From contig WBMW01000226.1 in assembly GCA_013396635.1 (NCBI GenBank), positions 380,246 through 444,245 on the forward strand: 64,000 nucleotides of DNA. Reading direction: 5' to 3'. The notes under the pieces were generated by a model that was given only the letters and a program-made list of their open reading frames with translations, did no database searches and had not been told where the DNA came from. The translations under genes were made by a program, and so were the position numbers. This stretch comes from Penelope pileata. Lineage: Eukaryota > Chordata > Aves > Galliformes > Cracidae. Of this stretch, positions 1 through 10,620 are shown one piece after another. Every line of letters starts with the position of its first letter. Within the stretch, counting starts at the first letter, position 1.

Positions 1-30
1 AGAGAGAGAAGAGAAGAAAGAGAGAGAAAA
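1..30. repeat. GA-rich low-complexity tract
   Basis: The window opens in a purine-only run of GA and GAAA units that continues beyond the left edge. There is no coding content. Confidence 0.85.
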
Positions 31-414
31 GCTTTTTTACCTGCTCTTTAAACATTTTGTAAATACCTAATACTGCAAAAATTCACCAGATTAATGCAAA
101 AAAACCCCACCATATTTAGCCAAAAGACCGAAAAGATTGCCTGAATATAAAAATATTGTTGTTGAAAAGCCTCTGGTGCCAACAGAAAAATGTGGTTTCC
201 ATTTTCACACGCTCAACGTTTGTGAATGCTCAATTGCAAGTAACTGTGAGATTTCACTGGCAACACTGAATTAAGATAACAAGGTTAAAAAAAAACCCGT
301 GTCTGTGTAAATGAATATTTTTCTGGAATATTTTGCCAAGCCTTTTACAAGGATCAAAACAGGTAGGAAAAACAAAATGAAAATCAAACTAAACAAATAA
401 AATTAGGAACGAAA
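31..414. other. unique AT-rich DNA, no gene seen
   Basis: On the minus strand, 72-41 is flanked by an acceptor-like TTTTTGCAG and a donor-like CAG|GTAAAA, with one open frame of ten codons. At 32 nt and unlinked to anything else, it is not annotated as an exon. Nothing else is recognised. Confidence 0.5.
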
Positions 415-607
415 TCATAGAATCATACAATATTCTGAGTTGGAAGGGACCCATAAGTATAATTGAGTCCAGATCCTGGCTCCACACAGGACCACACAAA
501 AATCATACTCTTTTTTTTCTAGAGCACTGTCCAAATGTTCCTTGAACTCTGACAGCTTGGTCTCGTGAACACTGCCTTGGGGAACCTTTTTCAGTTCCCG
601 ATCACGC
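415..607 (-). mobile_element. CR1 LINE 3' fragment
   Basis: The left edge reads TCATAGAATCATA, the reverse complement of the CR1 3' tail. It is followed by the usual GAGTTGGAAGGGACC block and then a diverged 3' UTR stretch, including CTTGGGGAACCTTTTTCAGTTCC. Only about 190 bp of the 3' end is present, as expected of a 5'-truncated LINE copy. Divergence is high, with internal A-rich and T-rich insertions, so the copy is old. The right edge is approximate. Confidence 0.85.
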
Positions 608-940
608 TCTTAGTTTTAGATGGGGGTAGAGGGCAAATACTATCAAATACTCTGTCAAGAAATAATGCAAATGCTGTGTTAGACATGTACAGTAACACTG
701 TACTAAGAGTTCTTAATCTTTTCAATTAGAAATATATTTACACAGGAGCTCATTGTTGACTTGGTTCTGATCCCATGGAGGTCAGAAGTAAATCTCATCA
801 CTGTTAAATCAACAGAAGTTGTTTGAAAGCCGACACTTAATTAATTATTCCATAGCAAGACTTTAATACATGAACCTTGACTCTGCTGAGATGAGTCTCC
901 TATATTATAGCCTATTATTTACTGGGATTAAGAAGAAGTG
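608..940. other. unique DNA, nothing recognised
   Basis: AT-rich sequence between a CR1 tail and a pyrimidine tract. A 77-codon frame that begins here at 870 runs straight into the CT tract and owes its length to it. It is not considered a gene. Confidence 0.5.
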
Positions 941-1030
941 TTCCTTTTCTTTTTCTTTTCCTTTTCCTTTTCCCCTTCCACCTTTCTTTTCCATTTTTTT
1001 CCTTTTCTCCTTTCTCCCTTTCTTTTTCTC
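941..1030. repeat. polypyrimidine (CTTTT)n tract
   Basis: About 90 bases that are almost entirely C and T on the plus strand, built from TTCC, TTTTC and TTTCTCC units. It is low complexity, with long homopyrimidine strand asymmetry. Confidence 0.9.
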
Positions 1031-1116
1031 AGCATGCCAAACTATTACACTGCCAAGAGGGAACACTTGCCAATTAAAGGGTGGAAATGATCAAACGTAT
1101 TGAAAAGCATGTACAA

Positions 1117-1669
1117 TGACTGATCTGAAAGTAATGCCTCCTACTTAATTATGTTGGCCCACAATGTCAGAGATGGATATTGGTGGTATGGAAGTAGAGG
1201 CTGAACCTTCTCAGCAACATTCAGTCCCATTTTGTCGTCATGCAACAGATGGCAGCAGAGGGGGAGTCTGACACGATGTCTGACATGAAAGTGTGGATGG
1301 AGCAGAGGTGTGGAACTGAATTCTTCCATGTGGAAAAAATGGCACCCACTGACATTCATGAATGCTTGCTGAACATTCATAGAGATCAAACAGTGGATGT
1401 GAGCACAGTGAGGTGGTGGGTGGAGAGACGCAGCAGTGGTGACAGTGAGGTGAAATACAAGCCACTTTCTGGACAGTCATGCAAGCAGTTACAAGTGCGG
1501 CATGGAGACTCTTGTTCATCACTTGTGAAAATGCATAGCTAATGGTGGTGACTATGTTGAAAAATATTTTTTTGCAGCTCAGAGTTTGCTCTATCAAACA
1601 GTGTTATTGTGTTCTTTGTATCTGTTGTAGTTTCTACAGAAATAAATAGGAAGCATTACTTTCAGGGCA
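1117..1669 (+). mobile_element. mariner deletion derivative, copy 1
   Basis: The ends are inverted repeats. The left side carries CTGAAAGTAATGCCTCCTAC near 1127 and the right side its complement around 1649-1665. Between them are two separated parts of a mariner transposase. The N-terminal helix-turn-helix part (about 1240-1480) contains a degenerate IHECLLNIHRDQTVDVSTVR and ends near KPLSGQS. The C-terminal tail (about 1502-1566) reads ETLVHH, a stop, then KCIANGGDYVEK. The catalytic DDD core is absent, so the copy is non-autonomous. Its internal junction lies further into the N-terminal part than in the copies at 9.8 kb and 44 kb. Exact termini are uncertain by a few bases. Confidence 0.85.
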
Positions 1670-3020
1670 ACCTACATAGGTTTTCTGTATGAAATTAAAA
1701 TCCTTCTGAGACATTTGAATGGTGAAATTTACTTTCTAAGATCATGTTTTCACAGAAACATCATTCTGCAGCAAATGTTGATAAATTATTTTATTGAGTC
1801 TGTAGTACTATTTAAAAATGTTACTTTTGTATATTTTACAGAAGCATAAACCATTTCGTTGTTCTTTTGATGAAAGGAAATATGACTAGTCTGTTAGGAA
1901 AGTAGAAATTAATCTCAGAGTGCCTAATTCAGGAAGTATCAGATATTCTACCTATGTAGAAAGAGTGGAATGAAAACTAACAGCAATCAAATAATATTAA
2001 ATTTAGAGCATAGTGGGCATGTAACTGTCAAAGACTAAGCCGTGCAACTGAAACTGAATGTCAAACAAATTATTTCTGCATTACAAAAGAAATCGATTAT
2101 AATTGTATGTAAATCCTATTTGTATAACTACTAAGCAAAGACTAACTGCATCAGAATGACAGAAAAAATACTTGAAGATAACTTCATATGAAACATTTGT
2201 TTAAGGTCAACACATGGCTATTAAATTAGTGGCCAAATATTAAACCAGTTAATATCTTATTAGCAACTAGTGACTGAAGAAATAAAATTTCTTAAAAAAT
2301 AAACTCTTTTCAGGAAGAATTTTCAGCAATAGGCAATTGGCACACTAGTGTTGTTAACTGTGAGTCTCATGAGCTGAAATTTACAACTGTGCTTTCTTCA
2401 GCAGATGTTTCAGAATCAAGCTCAGGGCATGCAGATGTTTTGGACAGTCAGGGAGAAAAATCCTCCACAACATCATGGAATCACAGATGTACAGCCGAAA
2501 CTGATCTAGAGGCTGATTTAGTCCAACTTCCTGCACTGAGACAGGGTTAGAAAGACTCAGACTACATCTGACAGACGTTTATTTCTAAAGGCTTCTTTTT
2601 AAAGAGATATCTCTCAATGTCTCAAAGGAATTTATTTCCTCTTGCTTAATTATCCTTTTTTTGAAAGAAAGTTTTCCATTGTGCATAACATAATTCATCT
2701 TTCCTACAAATCAAATCATTTTTGTCTTTTCCTAAGCTATTTGGAGACATAAGTAAAGATTTGCATAATACGAAATTTGACCCCTCTTCTTTCTCTTTTA
2801 AAATATTTTAAGTTCTCTGTACAATTTATACTTTCTGAGCCTGCAGTGAGTTTTGCTGTATGCTAGACAGCTGCCTGCAACACTGATAACATCTTTTCTT
2901 AAGCTGATAAAGAGAAGTATTTGTCCTGGTGAAAAGTATCACTAATGCAATCTAACATAGAGGAAGGTAAATCCTTCCACAAGAGAAGACCACCTAGAGA
3001 CAGATGATTTATTTATCTTT
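1670..3020. other. unique AT-rich DNA, no gene seen
   Basis: About 1.35 kb without recognisable repeat families or coding potential. A segment near 2470-2560 (CATGGAATCACAGATG followed by TGATTTAGTCCAACTTCCTGC) has the look of a very old CR1 tail, but is too diverged to call. Confidence 0.45.
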
Positions 3021-3102
3021 CATAGAATCATGGAATTATTAAGATTGGAAAAGACCTCTAAGATCATTTAGGCCAATCATCCACCAATCGACCACTAAAC
3101 CA

Positions 3103-3582
3103 CTAAACCATGTCCCTTACTACCACATCTAGATGTATCTTGAACATCTCCAGGGACAGTAACTCCACCACCTCCCTGGGCTGCCTGTTCCAGTACCTGA
3201 CCACTCTTTCAGAAAAGAAGTTTTTCCTCGTTTCCAGCATGAACCTCCCCTGGTGCAACTTGAGACCATTCCCTCTAGCTACGTGGGAGAAGAGGCTGAC
3301 TCCCACCTCACCACAGTCTCCTTTCAGGTAGCTGTAGAGAGCAGCAAGGTCTCCCCTGAGCCTCCTCTTCTCCAGACTAAACAATCCCAGCTCCCTCAGA
3401 CGTTCCCCAAAACTCTTGTGCTTCAGACCCCTCACCAGCTTTGTTGCCCTCCTCTGGACATGCTCCAGGGCCTCAATGTCTTTCCTGAAGTGAGGGGCCC
3501 AAAACTGAACACAGTACTTGAGGTGCGGCCTCACCAGAGCTGAGTACAGGAGGATGATCACCTCCCTGGTCCTGCTGGCCAC
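3103..3582 (-). pseudogene. CR1 ORF2 C-terminal relic
   Basis: A 159-codon open stretch inside the CR1 copy. It corresponds to the region downstream of the reverse transcriptase thumb, with the PLYSALVRPHL-like entry and the NGLKLHQGRF and FFSERVVRYWNRQP motifs. It has no start codon of its own and lacks the polymerase active site, so it is a fragment and not a working gene. Confidence 0.8.
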
Positions 3583-3616
3583 ACTATTTCTGNGTCCTGC
3601 TGGCTACACTATTTCT
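3569..3616. repeat. 23-bp direct duplication flanking an N
   Basis: The 23 bases 3569-3591 are repeated at 3594-3616 with one difference (c/t at 3605). The copies are separated only by G and N at 3592-3593. No other CR1 copy in the window has this duplication. It is most simply two sequence ends that overlap and were not merged, that is, an assembly scar. Confidence 0.8.
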
Positions 3617-4050
3617 AATGCAGACCAGGATGCCATCTGCCTTCTTGGCCACCTGGGCACACTGCTGGCTCATGTTCAGCTGAGCATCAACCAGCATCCC
3701 CAGGGGTCCCTCTCATCGGCACAGTCTTCAAGCAACTCTGCCCCAAGCCCACAGCATTGCATGGGGTTGTGACCAAAGCGCAGGACCCAGCACTTGGTTT
3801 TGTTGAACCTCATCCCATTGGCCTCAGCCCAGCAATCCAGCCAGTCTAGATTTCTCTGTAGGGCCTTCCTACCCTCAGGCAGAACAACACTTCCTCCCAA
3901 ACTTGGTGTCATCTGCAAACTTACTGAGGGTGCACTCAATCCCCTCATCCAGATCATCAATAAACATATGAAATAGGGTGGGCCCTGGGGAACACCACTT
4001 CTGACTGGATGTCAGCTGGATTTAACTTCATTCACCACCACTCTCTGGGC

Positions 4051-6778
4051 CTGGCCTTTGTTCATCTCCTTCTTAAAAGTGAGGTGGCAAAAATATAAAT
4101 CATATTTCATCCAGATTTTTAAAAACACAAAAGCAGTTGTAACTGAATGTAGGCCAACATAGAAGTAACAAATCTTGAGCAGAAGTATGTCCAGTGAAGA
4201 CTACTTTACGTAAAAAGAAACAGGTAATCACCCTGGAATGATATTTTTCAAAATTTTCATCTTACTTAAAAATTGTTTACTTATAATACACTTCACTTGC
4301 TAGCTGCGGAAATATGACATGAAGCTAGGTAGAAAATTTTACTGAAGTCAGAATATATTATATCTACTATTTATACCTTTTCCAGTCTGCCAGATTTTTG
4401 GGCCAAGAAGAAAATTAGACTGACTAATTCTTGACAAATTCATATTGGCTGTCCTTATCACCTTATTATCTCCTAGATGCTTATAAATTTATTCATAATT
4501 TGTCCAAATAACTTTCTATGTATCTCAGACTGACTGGTCTTTATTTCTCAAGAAATATCCCTTTTCTCTTTAAAGATAAGGCCCTATGTTTGCCCTTTAA
4601 TTTCCCTGGGACTGCTCCCACCCTTGATTAATTCAAGATGATAATTGCTGATGTTCAGAAACTTCTTAAATACTCTGCAGTGAATTTCATCAGGAACTGA
4701 CTACTTTAATTCATCCAGCATGCATGAACATTCTCTCAATTGCCTTTCAGTGTTTCAGTTAGTCTCTTCTTAACTATACTAATTGTTATTAAGAAGTAGA
4801 ACTATACATCCTTTTGGCTTCTTGTTTACTTTCTTGTGTATCTAAGAGAATTCTCTTGGTTGTTTTTAGGCCTTTTTCTAGTTTCATTTTGTATTTCTTC
4901 TTAGGCTTCCCAGTTATGAAGGTATACACACAGGTATGCTAGACAATTTATAAATTTGATCTTTTTTTTTCTACTTTTATTTGAGTTATTTTATTTTCAG
5001 ATTCTAAAAGAGATCTTGCTGCTTCTGTTTTCTCCTCCTGTAACAACCATTTCCTCTGTGCTATACATGCCAAGTGCTCTCAGAGGCCACAGTTTAAACA
5101 GGTATATACTAACAGGTACTCAGAAAAAATAAAAATAAAACAATAGCTGTAGTGAAAGGATGCTATCGCAGTTTAAATTCTCAAAAAAATATTGAACAGT
5201 GCTTAAGTCTCCATTCTGCTGCTCTTCCTTCTTTACCATTGCTCAGAACTTTGAACAGCATCGTGGGACCATTACTTCTCTTCAACTACCTTTCAGTCTT
5301 CACATGCCCAATTCGTTCTCCCTTATATTCCCTGTGAATATTAAGCCTAAGTTGCTTTCTCCAACCTCTGAGATAAGAAACTGGCCTCCACACTTTCAAG
5401 AATTTGTTCTTATCTGCTATCTTAACTGTAAATATTCAATAAATTAATGTCCCTCTTTCATTAGACCATGCAGTTTATCAAAACTCTCATGGCAGCACTC
5501 CTTAATTCATTGAACTGTAGCCAGTGCAGGATCCTTGGTCTTTTCATTCTGTTATCTTAACCCAGGCTCTCCGACCTTCATGAACACTAGGTAAGCAATC
5601 TGCCTTTCACAATTTATCTTAGTTTTCTAGCCAGCATTAAAGACTGGGTTTACATACTGTTACAAAGCATATTCACAGAGATTATAGCTCAGGGAAGTGC
5701 TTCAAACCCTTTCTGCAGTCACTCTTGCTCAGTGACCTACTGGAAAAGGGTTAAATTGTTCCAGCCTTGGAGCAAGTAATTGTTATGCCCACATTAACAG
5801 CAACAAAATACTAAGTAGACTACAAGGTCTAGTAATAGACAGATGCTAAGAAACCCCAAACTAAATTTCTCAAAATCTAACCAACATTTAGCAATAATTA
5901 GTTTATTTTTGCCTTCAGTTTAGCACCCTCAAGAATAATTAGCCACTGAATTTGAATATTCCATTTTCCAATACAGAAAAGTTTCTTTATATGAAATGAA
6001 AACTTAATTCTCATCCTCTCCCAACTTGCCCCTACAGTCATCATCTGCCCATATGTTCACAAATCCCTATCTCTACCCCTCAGTCCTTCCACACTGTGCT
6101 CTCTAAATAGGTCACACAACGAATTAATTTTCATTTGTTGTAAAAAAAAAAAAAAATGTCTATTCAGATCTTCTATACTAACTGTATCATCACATTTCAC
6201 TTCAGATGACTTTAAATGGGGACAACCAGAAGCATTTTATTTTTTGATCAAGCTCAGAATCTTGATCATAGCTTACAAAGAAATAAAAAGAAGCATTTAT
6301 CACATTGTTATTAGTAGTACATTTATCTCAAAGATAGATTTAATCCTCCCAAGTGTTAAGAGGCTCAATAAACAGTCTGTCAAATATTTTCATATGCTAT
6401 GACAAATGTCATTATGTGCTTGCCAAATGAATACTATTAATATGGATGATTAAAAAATTAAGTACTTATTTGTTCATTCTTCATCATTTACATTTTGAGT
6501 CTTTCATTTGGGAAAGCAGTTTGTATTGAGCTAGAAAACCTCTAAAGCAAAATAAAATTAAAGTATGACCTTCAGATAGAAAAAATTCTTGAAAGCCTTT
6601 CAATTCTTGTTCGGTTTCCAGCATAACATTTGATTATTTAAATTTCAACGATAAAAATCTACAAAAAGAAATAGTCCTGACTCCTAAGAAAAACAGTGTG
6701 ATGAAAGATTCCTGTATTTTTATTAGAACTTGAGTAATCTTGATTATAGCTTTTTCTTAGTAGAAAACAAGCATGTAT
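4051..6778. other. unique AT-rich DNA, no gene seen
   Basis: 2.7 kb of AT-rich DNA. The two overlapping plus-strand frames at 5152-5447 show no family resemblance and no splice context. A 14-base A run lies near 6142-6155. Confidence 0.5.
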
Positions 6779-6870
6779 GAAAGAGAAAGAGAGAAAGGGA
6801 GAAAGAAAGAGAGAGAGAAAGAAAGAGAAAAAAATAGAAAGAAAGAAAAAGGGAAATAGAAAAAAGGAAA
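6779..6870. repeat. GA-rich purine tract
   Basis: About 90 bases of A and G only apart from two isolated T, with GAAA, GAGA and GGGAAA units and partial mirror symmetry. It is a low-complexity microsatellite. Confidence 0.9.
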
Positions 6871-8759
6871 GAACTCCATCATTAAACCTGTAGTTAAGAA
6901 TTCAACGTAAATTGTAGACAAGAACAACGCACATTATTTTAGCAGAAAATCTTAAAAATAAGTAATACATTTCCTAACATGAGATATTTAAGTATTATTT
7001 AGAGATCTGCAGGCTTTAAAGAGACACACCCTCAGTGGAAAGTGAACAATTTCCAGATCATTTTGAAACAAAGAGATCAGTGATTTTTCAAGATTTTTTT
7101 CTTAGTTTTTTTTTTATGATTATTATTTATTATTGTATTGTTATTTGTATTGTTATTGTATCCAGAAACAATCTTTCTGGATAAAATTGGTATTGGAGAA
7201 TATGTTAGTCAAAAAATCAGGAAATATTTGTAAAACAATAAGATTTAAAAAGTCTCTTTAAATACAAATTTTTGGAAGAATTCAGCCTCTAACCACTGAT
7301 ATTGATATAACACCTATTGGAACAATGTATTCTAAGAAATAGATAGTAAAAGGGTGACTAATAGGCCAATAACAGTTTTCCTACTTCATGGCTTTTTAAG
7401 GAACTGTTTCTGGAATATAACTCCTATATAAATATACAATTGTACAGACATTACAGATGTTGAACATAAGTTAATATACTCTTTAAGTCCATAGATAAAG
7501 AAAAAATAATTTGTTGTTCTGAATTTTAAATGTGTTCCTTGGCAGACAAAGATGCCTGCTTGACAGCCAGAATGACTGAGAACAGCAGTGACAGTTCAGT
7601 TATTACTGGGGATTTCTAATTTGTTCTCTTCATAAAAGTGTAATGTTAACTTTAATTTTGTAGTTTCTAAATTCACAAGGAGACAGAACTTCAAAAATGA
7701 TTTACATTTCTCAGAAGAAAGTAGAAATGAATTTATCTTTCCTACTTGCATATAAATGGGCTTTCTATAGATCTTCACAGTTAACTGAATTGCATTTTAA
7801 ATATTTTAAGAACTGCATTTTATACTGCGATGTTACTTGGCATTCTACCAAGTAAAACTCTTCTGTAATGATCAATTGCTGTGTATTGCCTTAAATAAAA
7901 TTGACATGAACTGAAAAACACAGTTACATCTTTCTGATTCTTAAACAATCAAATTCATATAAAAAACAAACTGTTTTTAGGGAGGATGGTGAGAGATTTA
8001 CAATGGTATTTCTTTTTACGAAACTTTCTCCGAACTAGACAATTCTTTATCCAAAACCCAGGATTACTGATCTGAGTAAAGACCAGATCAATATAATCCA
8101 AGTAACAATTCTAAGTTCACACACAAGTATAGTCAACATTTGTTTTCAGGCAGCTAGGTTAAGATACAGATTTATCTTAGCAATAAAATACAGAAAAAAT
8201 ATATTCTTCATGTATGGATACAAATATTAGAAAGAAAAAATATTGAGTTTGTGAGTTAACAGATAAACCACAAACATACTTTCATTTTAAATGACAAAGA
8301 CCACCTCTTCACATTTCCTCTCAGTCAAAATCAAATTAAGTATTTTTTCCTGTTATTTAAAGAAAGATCAGAAGAGATATCTCCAGATGTAACATGCTTG
8401 TTACATGTGGCTATTAAGGAAAACAAGAAGCTATCTGTGATCATTTAAATTAACTTCACTTTTCACAGAAGAGGAACTGTGATTAAAATGCTTTCTAGTG
8501 GTTCTTCATCCTTATTTGCTATGTCAGAAATGAATGACAATATCATGACCGGTGCTGAACAGTAGAAACTAAAATTTGTTAAGAATTTTATACTAAAATA
8601 GTTTTGATTCAAAAAATGCAAAGTATTTCTGAAGCAATTCTTTGGAACAAGCTGGCTTGAAGAAAACGTTTTCATTGTCACTCAATCAATTTCTATGTTA
8701 AATTCTTAGGGTAAATGAAACAAACCCCAGAATAGCCAATTAAACATTATGGCACTTAC
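6871..8759. other. unique AT-rich DNA with a T/A-rich microsatellite
   Basis: A degenerate TTATTG/TATTTA array occupies about 7107-7160. Short open frames at 7596-7778 and 8463-8681 on the minus strand have no splice context or family resemblance. Nothing else is recognised. Confidence 0.5.
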
Positions 8760-8941
8760 TCTAAACTGATAATCGGTTGTCTTGACAGAAGCAGACACTA
8801 TATCTGTCCTGAAAAGTTCCAGCTAATGCTATGGTTATTTTCCAATTGTATTCACAAAATTCTTCCATAATCACTGGCTTTCTCAGTGTTACCGTCATCC
8901 AGTTTCTTAAACAAGATAATTCTGACACAATTTCTTTGCAC
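8760..8941 (-). CDS. exon-like block, 60 open codons, unlinked
   Basis: On the minus strand a strong acceptor (pyrimidine-rich, ending TCTTCATTGCAG) is followed by one open frame of 60 codons beginning CKEIVSELSCLRNWM and ending in TAG. One base later comes a perfect donor, A|GTAAGT, at 8759. The other two frames contain stops. A stop just before a donor suggests either a true terminal coding exon with an accidental donor, or a non-coding or NMD-sensitive exon. The required entry phase is 2, which does not match the nearest upstream exon-like block (12022-11995, exit phase 0). No protein family is recognised. It is a candidate only. Confidence 0.3.
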
Positions 8942-9100
8942 CTGCAATGAAGAGCATAAAAGGGTAATGAGGAGTTACATAGCGTAACTCTAGCAATAGC
9001 TCCAGAATCCACAAAATATATACAAAACCAAATTAAAGAAGGTAGTTACAACAACAGAAAGGATGTGATACTGTCCTGACACTTTTAAAAGTACATTGAT

Positions 9101-9282
9101 CACAGAATGGTTGAGGTGAGAAGGGACCTCTGAGGTCACCTAGACCAATCCCTGCTTAAGTGGGGCCACCCATAGCGTTGTCCAGGCAGCTTTTGAAGAT
9201 CTCCAAGGAGGAGACTCCACAACCTCTCCGGCAATCTTTTTCAGTACTCCATCACCTGTACAGCAAAGAAGTGCTTTCCAAA
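9101..9282 (-). mobile_element. CR1 LINE 3' fragment
   Basis: This begins CACAGAATGGTTGAGG, a CR1 tail with the pentamer repeats lost. It continues GAAGGGACCTCTGAGG, then the GGGCCACC and TTGTCCAGGCAG blocks and TTGAAGATCTCCAAGGAGG. It is a roughly 180-bp 3' remnant, diverged from the other copies in the 3' UTR, so it belongs to another CR1 subfamily. Confidence 0.82.
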
Positions 9283-9811
9283 TTAAATTCAAAATATATC
9301 ACAATTTCTTTATTTTTTATTTATGGAGAAAAAACATATTGATACTCCAAACAAGTAGGATGTTTAAAAATCAGAAGTCTCCTTACTATTTTTTTTGTTT
9401 TTTATCTGATATCTGCCTCCATCAGGTTGAGCTCAAGTATGACCACTTGACCACTACCAGTGCAATATTCAGCATCTTTTTGTCCTTCCCCTGAAATTCA
9501 TTATTTGATTATCGAAATTTGTTGAATATTGATACAATAATAATAAATAATAATAATACTTATTATTGAATATTGTTGAAATATGGCTGAGTAATCCTTG
9601 CCTGGATTCTTTGCTGGCATGTACTGGGGTAACAAGCTGCATCCAGAAATGTCAATGCACAGTTTAAATACAGCATCATTTAACCCTGTGTTATCTCCTT
9701 ACATATAACCACCCTTACAATCATACATGAGTAGAGATACGTTTGTGTTTGTCTTTTTCTCAACCTCAAATATTTTCCTATTGTATAGTCTCTTGAACAT
9801 ATGCACATGCG
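9283..9811. other. unique AT-rich DNA with AAT microsatellite
   Basis: Contains an (AAT)n stretch at about 9536-9575. Nothing else is recognised. Confidence 0.55.
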
Positions 9812-10268
9812 CAGGCTGCTCCGAAAGTAATGCCTCTTTTTAAATATTTTGGCCACAACTATCAGAGGTGGATATTTCTGGTATGGCAGTAGATGTTGAG
9901 CCTTCCCACAACAATTTTGTTACATTTTGTTGCTGTGTGACAGATGGCATCAGAAGGACAGTCTGGAGATTTGTCATCTGATATGGAAGTGCAGATGGAG
10001 CAAAGGTGTGGAATGAGTTCTTCCATGTGAAAAAAAATGGCACCCATTAACATTCATCGATGCTTGAGGAATGTTTACATAAAACCAAACAGTGGGTGTG
10101 AGCACAGTGAGGCAGTGGGTGGTGCATTTCAGCGGTGGTGACAGGGGCAGAGTTTCACCTCTGCTGGTACAGATTCTTACAAGCATGGCATGCAGGCTCC
10201 TGCTCATTGCCGGCAAAAATGCGTAGCTAATGGTGGTGACTATGTCGAAGAACAGTGTTTTATAGCTG
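9812..10268 (+). mobile_element. mariner deletion derivative, copy 2, 3' truncated
   Basis: The left terminus GGCTGCTCCGAAAGTAATGC is well preserved. It has the same two-part structure as the other copies. The N-terminal relic around 9950-10130 ends after a SSGD-like block. It is joined directly to the C-terminal tail (10160-10250), which reads TSAGTDSYKHGMQA and then a relic of the WRKCIANGGDYVE terminus. The sequence then stops in the element's 3' untranslated part and passes without a gap into CR1 DNA at about 10269, so the right inverted repeat is missing. It cannot be mobilised. Confidence 0.85.
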
Positions 10269-10620
10269 GGGAACACCACTTGTGATTGGATGTCAGCTGG
10301 ACTTAACTTCATTCACCACCACCCTCTAAACCTGGCCCTCCAGCCAGTTTTTTACCCAGCAAAGTGTGAACCTGTCCACACCATGAGCTGCCAGCTTCCC
10401 CAGGTGAATGCTGTGGGAGACAGCATCAAAGGCTTTGCTAAAGTCCAGGTAGACCACATCAACACCCCTTCCCTCATCCACCTAGCGGTTCAGCGGCCAT
10501 AGAAAGAGATGAGGTTGATCAAACAGGATCTGCCTTTCATGAACCCATGCTGGCTGGCCCTGATCCCCTGGCTGTCCCGCACATGCTGTGTGATCTCATT
10601 CAAGATGATCTTTCAATAAG
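10269..10620 (-). mobile_element. CR1 LINE internal fragment lacking its 3' end
   Basis: It starts abruptly with GGGGAACACCACTTGTGATT, an internal part of CR1. It then covers the segment encoding the YLDFxKAFDTV region (plus strand AGCATCAAAGGCTTTGC and AAAGTCCAGGTAGACCAC) and the upstream reverse transcriptase. The usual 3' UTR and tail are missing on the left side, where a mariner copy abuts. CR1 copies normally keep the 3' end, so this is best explained by a deletion after insertion. Confidence 0.85.

Larger units (their letters stand above)
3021..4050 (-). mobile_element. CR1 LINE 3' portion with reverse transcriptase relic
   Basis: This begins with CATAGAATCATGG, the complement of the CR1 tail, and extends about 1 kb into the C-terminal half of the CR1 ORF2 product. 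Read on the minus strand the relic contains the conserved SALVRPHLKYCVQFWAPH block, then the RRATKLVRGL and SLEKRRLRGDLAALY blocks, ending in the usual LSLEMFKIHLD. It is split into two frames (3582-3103 and 3960-3676) by the region around 3593, where there is an N inside a short duplication. The 5' end is truncated near 4050. It is inactive, since most of the reverse transcriptase and all of the endonuclease are missing. Confidence 0.92.

Noticed and set aside
870..1103. 77-codon plus-strand open frame
   Set aside because: Most of it is the CT-rich tract translated as F/S/P runs. The frame is open because of composition, and there is no splice or family support.
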